DNA of 64,000 nt from NCBI GenBank assembly GCA_947474715.1, contig CANJJT010000004.1, positions 1 to 64,000 of the forward strand. The letters run 5' to 3'. The first letter of the stretch is position 1; the number at the start of each line of letters is the position of its first letter. A model generated the notes under the pieces. That model searched no databases and was not told the DNA's origin. It saw nothing but the letters and a program-made list of their open reading frames with translations. Positions 8,769 to 17,206 of the stretch are shown here, piece after piece. This stretch comes from CAIYPG01 sp903864555 (GTDB taxonomy: Bacteria; Pseudomonadota; Gammaproteobacteria; Burkholderiales; SG8-39). Position numbers and translations under genes: made by a program.

Positions 8769-9599
8769 ATGTTCATCGTCGATGCACAGGTGCACATCTG
8801 GGGACCGAACACCCCCGAGCGTCCCTGGAAACCGGGGCGCAAGGCGCAGCGCCCCCAGCCCTTCGGCGCTGCCGAACTGCTGCGCGAAATGGATGCCGCT
8901 GGTGTCGATCGCGTCGTCATCGTGCCACCGAGCATCGAAGGCGGGCGCAATGACCTCGCCATCGAGGCGGTGCAGCAGCATCCGGGGCGCTTTGCCATCA
9001 TGGGCCGCCTGGAACTGGACGACCCCGCGGCGCGTGGCCTGCTGGCACGCTGGCGCGATCAGCCCGGCATGCTGGGGCTGCGCATCAATTTCAAATCCGA
9101 GCTGAAACGCCTGCCCTCCGATCCGGCCTTCGACGGGTTCTGGGTCGAAGCCGAGCAGGCCGGCGTGCCGGTGTTCTGCTCGGTGACCCAGGCCGATGCG
9201 CATGCGGTGAAGACCGTCGCGCAACGCCATCCGGAGCTGCGCCTGACCGTGGACCACCTGGGCATCGTCAGCGACAAGGAGAAGGACGAGGAGGCCTTTC
9301 GCAACCTGAACCAGTTGCTGGCCATCGCCGATTGCGGCAACGTCGCGGTGAAGGTGAGCGCCATGCCCTGCTACGCCTCCGAGGGCTACCCCTACCGCAG
9401 CCTGCATCCTTACCTGCGCCGCGTGCATGAGCACTTCGGGCCGAAGCGCATGTTCTGGGGCAGCGACCTCAGCCGACTGCGTGGGCCCTATCGCGAATGT
9501 GTCACCATGTTCACCGAACAGATGCCCTGGCTGGGCGCCGGTGATCTGGAATGGATCATGGGACGCGGCCTGTGCGAATGGCTGGACTGGACAATCTGA
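8769..9599 (+). CDS. Amidohydrolase-2 family TIM-barrel hydrolase
   Basis: Protein of 276 aa with a strong AGGAGGAAAGGC leader. The N-terminal metal motif is DAQVHIWG: the first His of the usual HxH is Gln here, so metal binding may be altered. The C-terminal Asp motif FWGSDLSR is present. The closest type by pattern is the PF04909 group of lactonases and decarboxylases (for example 2-pyrone-4,6-dicarboxylate lactonase). A Bug gene follows 16 nt after the stop, so both are probably one operon for uptake and hydrolysis of a cyclic or aromatic acid (inference). Confidence 0.8.
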   Translation: MFIVDAQVHIWGPNTPERPWKPGRKAQRPQPFGAAELLREMDAAGVDRVVIVPPSIEGGRNDLAIEAVQQHPGRFAIMGRLELDDPAARGLLARWRDQPGMLGLRINFKSELKRLPSDPAFDGFWVEAEQAGVPVFCSVTQADAHAVKTVAQRHPELRLTVDHLGIVSDKEKDEEAFRNLNQLLAIADCGNVAVKVSAMPCYASEGYPYRSLHPYLRRVHEHFGPKRMFWGSDLSRLRGPYRECVTMFTEQMPWLGAGDLEWIMGRGLCEWLDWTI

Positions 9600-9615
9600 A
9601 ATGAGGGAGAGAACC

Positions 9616-10602
9616 ATGAACACCCGCTGGGGAATGGCCATGCTCGCGGCCGCGACGCTGCTCACAGGTGCGAACGCCGCGGCACAGGACGCAGCGGCTG
9701 CCTGGCCGTCAAAGACCGTGACCTTCATCAGCCCCTTCGTGCCCGGTGGCACCACCGACAAAGGCGCGCGACTGTACGGCCAGAAGCTCACCGATGCGCT
9801 GGGCAAACCCTTCGTCGTCGATTTCAAGCCGGGCGCCGGCGCCACGGTGGGGGCGAACCACGTGGCCAAGTCCGCGCCGGACGGGCACACCCTGCTGATC
9901 ACCTCGGCGGCGTACACCATCACCGCGGCCACCCACAAGGACCTGCCCTACGACCCGCTCAAGGACCTGGCCCCGGTGACGCTGACGCTCAAGCGGCCGT
10001 CGCTGCTGATGGTGCATCCCTCGGTGCCGGTGAACAACTACGCCGAGTACATCGCCTACGCCAGGGCCAATCCGGGCAAGCTCAATTTCGGCACCACCGG
10101 CATGGGTGGCAGTTATCACATTGCCGGGGCCTGGCTGCATGGCGTCACTAACACCAGCGTCACCTTCATCCACTACAAGGGCGCCTCGCAGCTCTTCACC
10201 GACCAGGTGGCCGGGCGAATTCATGCCTCTCCGGCGAGCCTCTTCAACGCGCTGCCCTTCATCAAGTCGGGCAAGATGCGCGCGATCTTCCTCATCAGCG
10301 GCGAGCGTTCGGCCCTCATGCCCGAACTCAGAACCGTGGCCGAGCAGGGCATCCCCGGCTTCGATTACTCCGCCTGGGAAGGCATCTTCATGCCGGCCGG
10401 TGTGCCTGCGCCCATCGTCAACAAGCTGGCCGGCGAGTTCGGCAAGATCGCCAAGATGCCCGACGTCATCGACAAGTTCAAGGATGACGGCACCATCATG
10501 GTGGGCAGCAGTGCTGCGGAGTTCCGCAAGCATGTGCTCACCGAGATCACCCGCTGGCGCAAGGTGGTGCAGGAGCACAACATCCAGGCGGGGGAGGAGT
10601 AG
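9616..10602 (+). CDS. Bug/TctC-family periplasmic solute receptor
   Basis: Protein of 328 aa from ATG 9616 (GAGGGAGA site upstream). Signal peptide ends near NAAAQ. Family motifs: WPSKTVTFISPFVPGGTTD, VDFKPGAG, FIHYKGASQ. It ends in the common helix KVVQEHNIQ. It is a likely operon partner of the amidohydrolase just upstream, and the ligand is probably that enzyme's substrate (inference). Confidence 0.9.
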   Translation: MNTRWGMAMLAAATLLTGANAAAQDAAAAWPSKTVTFISPFVPGGTTDKGARLYGQKLTDALGKPFVVDFKPGAGATVGANHVAKSAPDGHTLLITSAAYTITAATHKDLPYDPLKDLAPVTLTLKRPSLLMVHPSVPVNNYAEYIAYARANPGKLNFGTTGMGGSYHIAGAWLHGVTNTSVTFIHYKGASQLFTDQVAGRIHASPASLFNALPFIKSGKMRAIFLISGERSALMPELRTVAEQGIPGFDYSAWEGIFMPAGVPAPIVNKLAGEFGKIAKMPDVIDKFKDDGTIMVGSSAAEFRKHVLTEITRWRKVVQEHNIQAGEE

Positions 10603-10684
10603 GGGGTGGCGAGGGTTCGAGTGGGTTTGCGGGCTGCAAGTCGCCGGAAAGGCCATCATCCGGATCGGATTATTGTGATCATTA

Positions 10685-10703
10685 ACAAATGATAATCATT
10701 GTC
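10685..10703. promoter_or_regulatory. Fur-box-like operator
   Basis: A 19-bp site with core AATGAT-A-ATCATT, a perfect inverted repeat. It matches 15 of 19 positions of the classical Fur consensus GATAATGATAATCATTATC. It lies upstream of the small frame at 10727 and of the broken zeta-type gene. No iron-related gene is near, so the original target may have been lost. Confidence 0.55.
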
Positions 10704-10726
10704 TTGATTGAATAGATAGGCGGAAT

Positions 10727-10828
10727 ATGATCAAGGCGCTCCGACAGTCTATCGGTCTTGCTGTCATCAGCCAGACCTCTGTCCGGCTCGTTCCAGTCGT
10801 CGTGTCGGAGATGAGGGTAGTGGTGTGA
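10727..10828 (+). CDS. Possible 33-aa leader or antitoxin remnant
   Basis: A short frame from ATG 10727 with an AGGCGG site. Its TGA overlaps the GTG start of the zeta-type gene (GTGA). Translational-coupling geometry and ribosome site are the only support. The peptide (MIKALRQSIGLAVISQ...) has no recognised relatives. Confidence 0.2.
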   Translation: MIKALRQSIGLAVISQTSVRLVPVVVSEMRVVV

Positions 10829-11355
10829 TCGGGGTGGTGCAACCCCGAATTCTCATCATCGCCGGCCCCAACGGTGCCGGCAAAACCACGTTCGCCCGCA
10901 CCTTCCTGACTCACGAGGCGGATTGCCCGGTGTTTGTCAACGCCGACCTCATCGCTGCAGGCTTGTCTCCGTTCGCCCCCGAAGCAGCGGCGGTGCGCGC
11001 CGGGCGGCTGATGCTGTCGGAGATTGCGCTGCATGTGGGCCGGGGCGACAGCTTTGCCTTCGAGACCACGCTGTCCGGCCGTGGCTATACCCATCACAGC
11101 ATGGCATAGCGCGGTACTGACTACCGGATAAAGCTGATTTTTCTGTCGCTACCCAATGTCGAACTGACCATCGCACGGATGGCCGAACGCGTGGTGCAGG
11201 GCGGGCATGACGTGCCTGCAGATGTGATCCGGCGTCGCTTCTCGGCGGGCCTGCGCAATCTGCGCGAGGTTTATGCACCACTGGTCGATGACTGGGTTGT
11301 GTACGACAATGGAGGTGGGCAACCCCACTTGCTTGAGTCCGGAGGCCGTACGTGA
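10825..11355 (+). pseudogene. Zeta-toxin-like P-loop kinase, interrupted by in-frame TAG
   Basis: Reads from GTG 10825 with a clear Walker A motif (IAGPNGAGKTTFART) and downstream FVNADLIAAGLSPF and ETTLSGRGY, the signature of small zeta-toxin/AAA-type kinases. A TAG at 11107-11109 ends the frame after 94 aa. The same frame then continues to 11355 with RIKLIFLSLPN...ARMAERVVQGGHDV...LVDDWVVYDN, the normal second half of the family. The bases around TAG do not match the family, so a point mutation or a small compensated indel is possible. Probably inactive. Confidence 0.75.
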
Positions 11356-11558
11356 GCAGCCAGCCAGTGAATCCTGAACCGCGTGATCCCGACCTCGCCG
11401 CATCCCTCACGGCATTGCGCCGCGCTGCGGACCAGGCGCGCGCTTTGTCCGAGCGTACCGGCACCCCCTTCTATGTCTATCGCGACGGGCAGGTGCTGGA
11501 TCTCAACGCCGGGGCTTTGAAGGCCGCCGAGCCGCCTGTTACCTACAGTCGTCGCTAG
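11352..11558 (+). CDS. Small protein coupled to zeta-type kinase
   Basis: Protein of 68 aa starting at GTG 11352, overlapping the kinase stop by 4 nt (GTGA). The sequence is hydrophilic with a helical Ala/Arg-rich middle and a segment TPFYVYRDGQVLDLN. Small proteins of this kind often sit directly after zeta-like kinases and could be the antitoxin or an accessory (inference). Function unknown. Confidence 0.5.
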   Translation: MSSQPVNPEPRDPDLAASLTALRRAADQARALSERTGTPFYVYRDGQVLDLNAGALKAAEPPVTYSRR

Positions 11559-11814
11559 CCAGGCAGGCCACTGCGCTTCCGAAGGGCTTGCCACGGCTAG
11601 GAGTCGATGAGACCGAGCTGGCAGTGCGCGATTGGTTGCGCGTCAATCACCAGTGCGGCAGGCGGGAAGATCGGGGTCGCGGAGGGCAAGACTCAGTAGT
11701 CCGTCTTGGCCCCCACTGAAGCGCTTCATGGACCAGGCCACGGTGCTGTTCGAGGACTGGCCGCTGGCGGCCTGAGTTTCCCCATACAACCCGCGCGGGT
11801 GCGTAAACGAACCC
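11559..11814. other. Non-coding gap with probable gene debris
   Basis: No full gene. One frame near 11712-11775 ends LKRFMDQATVLFEDWPLAA-stop and looks like the tail of a vanished protein. With the broken kinase beside it, 10.6-11.8 kb reads as a decaying insertion in a catabolic region. Confidence 0.35.
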
Positions 11815-12693
11815 TCAGCCCCTCAACCCCGGCAGATCCAGCCCGATCATCTCCATGAAGGCTTCGGCATTGCGGTGGAAGACCTTCTCTAGCACTTCTT
11901 CGGTATAGCCCTCGGCACGCCAGTCGCGCTCCAGGCGCTCATAGCTGAGCATCGGGTAGTCGGCTGCGAACATCACCTTGTCCTGCAGGCGGCGGGCGAT
12001 TTCGTGCTTGAGTTCCGGCGGATGATACTTGGGCGACCAGCCATGAATTTCGTACCAGACGTTGCCCTTGTGCAGCAGCACGGCATTGGTTTCGGCCTGC
12101 CAGGGCCAGCCTGAACGTGCCGCAATGATGTTCATGTCGGGATATTTTGCAGCCACCCGGTCGAGGTGGCGTGGATGGGTGTCTTCCAGGATGCGTCCCA
12201 GGCCGCCACGCACGCCGGCACCGATGGCGGACATGCCCACCAGTATCATCACCGGTACATTGGCTTCGACACACAGCTCGTAGAGCGGCGTCCAGGCCGG
12301 GTCGCTGGCCGGCGGGGTGGCGTTCACGTGCAGGCCGAGGAAACCGATGCGCTTGTCGATACAACGCCGCAGTTCGCCCAGGCTGTCCGGATTGAGCGGG
12401 TCCAGGTGTATCCAGTGCCCGAGGATGACATCCTGGTGTGCCCGCTCGGTGTCGAAGGAGTAATCGTGCTGCTCGCGCACTTCGTCCATGGGCAGGTTGT
12501 GGGTGAAGGCCAGGTCCAGGATGACCCGGGCATCGCTCTTGCGGAAGTAGTCCGTCATGTGGGCTTCAGTGACGAAGCCGTCTTTCCAGTTGAAATACTT
12601 CTGCAGGGCGGCAAAGGCCTTCTTGCTGCCGGCGGGATTGCCCTTCCAGCCGCGTTCGGTTCCCCAGTGGGAGTGCACGTCGATGATGCGCAT
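11815..12693 (-). CDS. Amidohydrolase-2 family protein (ACMSD-like)
   Basis: Protein of 292 aa. N-terminal HxH metal motif DVHSHWG (H7, H9) and C-terminal Asp motif FAADYPMLS are present, as in the ACMSD / gamma-resorcylate decarboxylase group. It is a close paralogue of 16297-17205 along its whole length (GAGVRGGLG, WPWQ.ETNAV, GWSPKYHPPELK shared) but lies on the opposite strand. It starts 10 nt after the receptor gene 12704-13678, so the two are co-transcribed. Confidence 0.85.
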   Translation of the reverse strand: MRIIDVHSHWGTERGWKGNPAGSKKAFAALQKYFNWKDGFVTEAHMTDYFRKSDARVILDLAFTHNLPMDEVREQHDYSFDTERAHQDVILGHWIHLDPLNPDSLGELRRCIDKRIGFLGLHVNATPPASDPAWTPLYELCVEANVPVMILVGMSAIGAGVRGGLGRILEDTHPRHLDRVAAKYPDMNIIAARSGWPWQAETNAVLLHKGNVWYEIHGWSPKYHPPELKHEIARRLQDKVMFAADYPMLSYERLERDWRAEGYTEEVLEKVFHRNAEAFMEMIGLDLPGLRG

Positions 12694-12703
12694 GATGGTC
12701 AGC

Positions 12704-13678
12704 TCACTGTATCTTGATGCTGGCCGCTTTAACCACTGCGGCCCAGCGTGTGCTTTCGTCGCGCAGCACCTGTGCGTACTCCTCGGGTGTGCCGGGCACC
12801 AGCTGCAGGCCGAGCGCGGTCATCTTGGCGATGGCGTCCGGCGAATTGAGGTACTTCACCACTTCGGCATTGAATCGGCTGATGGCCGCGCGCGGTGTTT
12901 TGGCGGGCGCAAGAAAACCCGTGCCTGACTGCGAGATGAATTCCGGCAGGCCGGCCTCGATCATGGTGGGCACATCCGGGACGAATGAAAGGCGCTTCGG
13001 CGCACTGACCATCAGCATTTTCAGCTTGCCTGCCTTGATGAAGGGCAGCGTGGTGGCGGGACTGACGATGAACATGTCGACCCGTCCGGCCACGGTCTCG
13101 TTGAGCGCCGGGCCGCTGCCATTGAAAGGGACATGCAGCAGTTTGCTCTGGGTGATCATGGACAGCAGTTCTCCGGCAAGGTGATTCACGCTGCCATTGC
13201 CGGCGGAGGCGTAGCTCAGTTTGCCGGGATTGGACCTGGCATGGGCGATTAGTTCCTTCATGGAACCGGCTGGAACGCCGGGATGGATCACGATGACGCT
13301 GGGGTTCATGGTCGCCGCACCGATGGGCGCCAGATCGCGCATGGGATCGAAGGGCATGCTGTAGAGCGCGGGGTTGATGGTGAGCTGGCTGGTCGAGGCA
13401 AACAGCAGCGTGTAGCCATCGGGCGTGGCGCGCACCACGAAATCGGCGCCGATGTTGCCGTTGGCGCCGGGCCGGTTTTCCACGATGACCTGCTGGCCGA
13501 AGACCTCGCTCAGGTGCTGGGCGATCGGGCGCACGGTCAGGTCATTGGGGCCGCCAGCCGCATAGGCATTGACCACCCGGATGGGCTTGACCGGATAGTC
13601 CTGCGCGGCGGACAGTCCCGGCAGCATGAGGGCGAGGCCCGCAAGCGCTGTCCAGGATACGATCGAATGTGCACGCAT
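12704..13678 (-). CDS. Bug/TctC-family periplasmic solute receptor
   Basis: Protein of 324 aa from ATG at 13678 (AAGGAGGG site upstream); the frame before it is not signal-like. Signal peptide ends at LSAAQ. Motifs YPVKPIRVVNAYAAGGPND, VENRPGANGNIGAD and LHVPFNGSGPAL are seen. The amidohydrolase follows 10 nt downstream; the CitE-like and CaiB genes are upstream on the same strand. Confidence 0.9.
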   Translation of the reverse strand: MRAHSIVSWTALAGLALMLPGLSAAQDYPVKPIRVVNAYAAGGPNDLTVRPIAQHLSEVFGQQVIVENRPGANGNIGADFVVRATPDGYTLLFASTSQLTINPALYSMPFDPMRDLAPIGAATMNPSVIVIHPGVPAGSMKELIAHARSNPGKLSYASAGNGSVNHLAGELLSMITQSKLLHVPFNGSGPALNETVAGRVDMFIVSPATTLPFIKAGKLKMLMVSAPKRLSFVPDVPTMIEAGLPEFISQSGTGFLAPAKTPRAAISRFNAEVVKYLNSPDAIAKMTALGLQLVPGTPEEYAQVLRDESTRWAAVVKAASIKIQ

Positions 13679-13866
13679 GGAACCCTCCTTGGGGGTGAGT
13701 ACGGTTCTGTTTCTCAGAACGCTATTCTGATTTACGGAAAAACTTACGCGCATCCCCAGGGGCTGTCAAACCCATGCCCCTGTGCCCACGACCCTGTATG
13801 ACAAGCACTCGCTACACTCATTCGCGACACCCACTGGCGAAACCCGGCGAGGCGCCTCCGCCCGTT

Positions 13867-14763
13867 TTACTCAGGCTTGCCGCCGGCCTCGAACAGGCGC
13901 AGCAGTGCTTCGGCGCGGCGTATGAAAGGCAGGTCCACCATTTTTCCATCCACCGTGAAGGCGCCCACGCCGTCGGCCTGCGCTTTCTTCGCGGCGGCGA
14001 CGATACGCCTTGCTTCGTCGAGTTCCTTGTCGCTGGGGCCGAATGATTCGTTGGCGATGGCGATCTGCTTCGGGTGGATGCAACTCTTGCCGAGAAAGCC
14101 CAGCCTGCGCGCGAGCTGCGCCTCCACGCGAAAGCCCTCGAGATTGCCGATGTCGGCATAGGCGCCGTCGTAGGCGAACACGCCGGCTTCGGCGGCGGCC
14201 AGGCGCATGGTCATCAGCACGTGGTGCACATGGGTGCTGTCGTAGCGGGCGATGCCGGCATCCTCGAACAGGTCGGCGTATCCGATCTGGATGCCGGCCA
14301 CGCGCGGGTGGGCGGCAGCAATCTCATGCGCCAGCCGCAGGCCGCGCGCCGACTCGATGTTGGCGAGGATGCCGATGGGCCGGTCGGCACTGACGCCGTG
14401 CTCGCGTTCGTAGTGTTCGATCAGCCGGCCGGCGGCCACCACTTCATCGGGGGATTGCACGGCGGGCAGGTTGATGAGGTCGATACGCGGATGCGTCATC
14501 GCGCGCAGGTCCTCGGCAAAGCCGGGATGGCTGGCGATGTTCACGCGCACGATGAGGATCTTCTTCGAGGCGGCCGCTTCGGCTGAACCCAGGAAGGCCA
14601 GGGTGGCGGCGCGCGCCTCGGCCTTGCGCGACTCGGCCACGGCATCCTGCAGGTCGATGGACAGGCTGTCGGCGGCGCTTGCCAGTGCCTTGGGAAATAA
14701 CTCGGGGCGCGAGCCCGGGACAAACAGCTTGCTGCGCATCGGCCAGTATTGACGCCTGCTCAT
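13867..14763 (-). CDS. CitE/HpcH-type CoA-ester lyase
   Basis: Protein of 298 aa from ATG 14763 (a GTG 3 nt upstream is possible). The TIM-barrel aldolase family shows SKLFVPGSRPELF, SIDLQDAV, the Mg-binding Glu in ANIESARGL and the Asp in GYADLFED, and GKSCIHPKQI. Relatives cleave or form malyl-, citramalyl- or citryl-CoA esters. The start overlaps the CoA-transferase stop by one base (TGATG), so both are translationally coupled: a CoA-transferase makes the CoA ester and this lyase may split it (inference). Confidence 0.85.
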   Translation of the reverse strand: MSRRQYWPMRSKLFVPGSRPELFPKALASAADSLSIDLQDAVAESRKAEARAATLAFLGSAEAAASKKILIVRVNIASHPGFAEDLRAMTHPRIDLINLPAVQSPDEVVAAGRLIEHYEREHGVSADRPIGILANIESARGLRLAHEIAAAHPRVAGIQIGYADLFEDAGIARYDSTHVHHVLMTMRLAAAEAGVFAYDGAYADIGNLEGFRVEAQLARRLGFLGKSCIHPKQIAIANESFGPSDKELDEARRIVAAAKKAQADGVGAFTVDGKMVDLPFIRRAEALLRLFEAGGKPE

Positions 14764-15995
14764 CACCCGCCCTTTGTCGTGGAGACCAGCACGCCGCTCT
14801 GCTGCAGCGTGGTGATCTGTTCATCCGAGAAACCCAGTGATCTGAGCAGGCTGGCATTGTGTTCGCCCAGCGCTGGCGCGGGACTGCGGATCGCGCCGGG
14901 GGTGCCCATCAGTCGCGGCGAGACATTGTGCACGGGCACCGAGCCCATCTCGGCGTCGGGAATCTCGCGAATGATGCCCCGCGCGGCAAAATGCGGGTCC
15001 TTCTCGATTTCAGCGATGTCGTACATCGGGCCCACGGTGACATCAGCCTTGTCGAAAAAGGCGAGGCAATCCTGCTGGTCCATGCTGCTGATGAAGGCGC
15101 CGATGATGCCATCCAGTTCGTCGACGTTCTGCAAGCGCACCTGATTGGTGGCAAAGCGCGGGTCGGTGATGAGTTCAGCACGGCCGATGGACTGCAGCAG
15201 TCGCTCGGTCATGCCCTGGGTGGAGGCGGACAGGCAGACCCACTGGCCGTCGCGTGTGCGGTAGGCATTGCGCGGCGCGCTGTTGCTGGAGCGGTTGCCG
15301 GTGCGCGGCTTCACCTCACCGGTGAGGCGGTAATTGGCCGATTGCGCGCCGAGGATGGCAAACAGCGGATCGAGCAAGGGCAGGTCGATCACCTGCCCCT
15401 TGCCGCCATTCACTTCCACTTCGCGCAGCGCGGCGAGCACCCCCACCGACCCGTAAAGGCCGGCCACCATGTCGGCCAGAAAGATCGGCGGCAGCAGGGG
15501 TTCACGGTCGGCGTGCCCGTTCATGGAAGCAAAGCCGGAAATCCCCTCGATCAGCGTGCCGAATCCGGGTTTGTGCGAGTAGGGGCCGTCCTGGCCCCAT
15601 CCGGAGATACGCACGATCACCAGTTTCGGGTTGCTTTTCAGAAGCACGTCCGGGCCCAGGCCCATCTTCTCCAGCGTGCCGGGGCGGAAGCTCTCGATCA
15701 GCACCTGCGCCTCCCCTGCGAGCTTGAGCATGATCTCGATCGCCTGCGGATCACGGAAATTGAGCGCCAGGCTTTTCTTGTTGCGCGAATAGGCCTTCCA
15801 CACGGTGGAAAGGCCAGCCACCTTCCAGCCGCGCAGGGTGTCACCGGTGGCCGGTTCCACCTTGATCACTTCGGCGCCCAGGTCGGCCAGCGCCATGGTC
15901 AGGGTGTTGCCCGCCACCAGGCGCGACAGATCCATGATGCGCACGCCATCGAGGGGACAATGTTCAGGCTGGTCCAGACTGGCCTTGTTCGTCAT
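14763..15995 (-). CDS. CaiB/BaiF CoA-transferase lacking the usual Asp
   Basis: Protein of 410 aa; start MTNKASLDQPEHC chosen for an AGGA site upstream and a normal N-terminus (GVRIMDLSRLVAGNTL). The active-site region reads HKPGFGTLIEGISG, so the position of the catalytic Asp is G146. This KPGFG variant forms a recognisable branch of the family, and chemistry by another residue is possible. Coupled to the CitE-like lyase. Divergent from the amidohydrolase at 16297. Confidence 0.85.
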   Translation of the reverse strand: MTNKASLDQPEHCPLDGVRIMDLSRLVAGNTLTMALADLGAEVIKVEPATGDTLRGWKVAGLSTVWKAYSRNKKSLALNFRDPQAIEIMLKLAGEAQVLIESFRPGTLEKMGLGPDVLLKSNPKLVIVRISGWGQDGPYSHKPGFGTLIEGISGFASMNGHADREPLLPPIFLADMVAGLYGSVGVLAALREVEVNGGKGQVIDLPLLDPLFAILGAQSANYRLTGEVKPRTGNRSSNSAPRNAYRTRDGQWVCLSASTQGMTERLLQSIGRAELITDPRFATNQVRLQNVDELDGIIGAFISSMDQQDCLAFFDKADVTVGPMYDIAEIEKDPHFAARGIIREIPDAEMGSVPVHNVSPRLMGTPGAIRSPAPALGEHNASLLRSLGFSDEQITTLQQSGVLVSTTKGG

Positions 15996-16296
15996 TGCTG
16001 CAATCCTTGCTGAGTTGTTTCGGTATGCGGCGACCCGGGGCGATTCTTGCATGGGCCGAAGTTTCCGCCAAACGGCGTTGCGCCCGCGGGGAGTGGACGC
16101 CCGCTGGAGGAGATGGCGTAATATTGGACATGCGACGATGCGCCGCAAAGCGCTTGCCGAGAGTGCCCAGAGAACGCACAGAGCGCACACAGTGCAACGC
16201 CGGTTGGTCCAGCGGACCACGCACTCGCCGCCAATCGACCAGGAGGAGTAGCAATGAGTAGGACCCGTTTTTCGCCCCAACTGGGCGGAGACCGCC
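15996..16296. other. Divergent promoter region
   Basis: 301 nt between CaiB (minus) and amidohydrolase (plus). It holds an inverted repeat at 16205-16219 and an AT-rich patch near 16126. No coding frame is credible. Confidence 0.4.
16205..16219. promoter_or_regulatory. Inverted-repeat operator candidate
   Basis: TGGTCC-AGC-GGACCA, a perfect 6-bp inverted repeat with a 3-nt spacer, in the divergent region. It resembles GntR/TetR-type half-site spacing. No regulator gene is adjacent. Confidence 0.3.
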
Positions 16297-17205
16297 ATGG
16301 CTGATGTCCCGCGCCTGATAGACATGCATTCCCACTGGGGCACCGAGCGTGGCTGGAAGGGCAATCCTGCCGGCGCTGGCAAGGCGCTCTCGGCTTTCAA
16401 GAAGTACTGGAACTGGAACGGCCAGTTCATGACCGAGCAGGAGATGGCCGGCTATTTCCGCAGGAACAATGTGTCGGCCGTGCTAAGCCTTGCCTTTACC
16501 GACGGCATGGCCATGGATGAGGTGCACGCTCAGCACGATTACGCATTCGCCACGCAGAAGGCCTACCCAGACGACATCCTCGGCCTGTGGGTGAAGGTGG
16601 ATCCGTTCAAGCCCGAGAGCATGGCTGAGTTCCGCCGCTGCATTGACCAGCGCTCCGGCTTCATGGGCATGGTGATCCCCCGCTCGCCTTCTGCAAGCGA
16701 TCCGGTCTGGGAGCCCTTCTACAAGGTGTGCATCGACGCGAACATTCCCATCCTTGTGCTGTGTGGCATGTCGGCCATCGGTGCCGGGGTGCGCGGAGGC
16801 CTGGGTATCCTGCTGGAAGACACCCACCCGCGCCACCTGGATTACGTGGCGGCCCATTACCCGGATTTGAACATCGTGGCGGCGCGCCCGGCCTGGCCGT
16901 GGCAGAACGAGACCAATGCCGTGGTGCTGCACAAGGGCAATGTCTGGTACGAACTGCATGGCTGGTCGCCCAAGTACCACCCCCCCGAGCTCAAATACGA
17001 AATTGCCCGCCGCCTGCAGGACCGGGTGATGTTCGCTGCAGACTATCCCATGCTTACCTATGAGCGCCTGGTCAAGGACTGGCGTGCCGAGGGTTACACC
17101 GAAGAAGTGCTGGACAAGGTGTTTCATCGCAATGCAGAGCGTTTCCTGGAAACCCTCGGCGTGAAGGTTCCTCCCCACAATCCGGCAGACACAAACAGGA
17201 CCTGA
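16297..17205 (+). CDS. Amidohydrolase-2 family protein (ACMSD-like)
   Basis: Protein of 302 aa. HxH motif DMHSHWG (H11, H13) and FAADYPMLTYERL at the C-terminal metal Asp. Long paralogue of 11815-12693. Followed one nt later by the SDR, then a ligase, a ThDP enzyme and a receptor, all plus strand. Likely a metal-dependent decarboxylase or hydrolase of a CoA-pathway acid (inference). Confidence 0.85.
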   Translation: MADVPRLIDMHSHWGTERGWKGNPAGAGKALSAFKKYWNWNGQFMTEQEMAGYFRRNNVSAVLSLAFTDGMAMDEVHAQHDYAFATQKAYPDDILGLWVKVDPFKPESMAEFRRCIDQRSGFMGMVIPRSPSASDPVWEPFYKVCIDANIPILVLCGMSAIGAGVRGGLGILLEDTHPRHLDYVAAHYPDLNIVAARPAWPWQNETNAVVLHKGNVWYELHGWSPKYHPPELKYEIARRLQDRVMFAADYPMLTYERLVKDWRAEGYTEEVLDKVFHRNAERFLETLGVKVPPHNPADTNRT

Positions 17206-17206
17206 C

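Noticed and set aside
7302..9938. 878-aa minus-strand frame covering CaiB, amidohydrolase and receptor genes
   Set aside because: Spans genes of both strands in the wrong frame; composed of low-complexity Arg/Ala/His sequence.
11107..11109. TAG in the zeta-type gene as pyrrolysine or programmed read-through
   Set aside because: No pyrrolysine context, surrounding bases do not match the family, and nearby debris favours decay.
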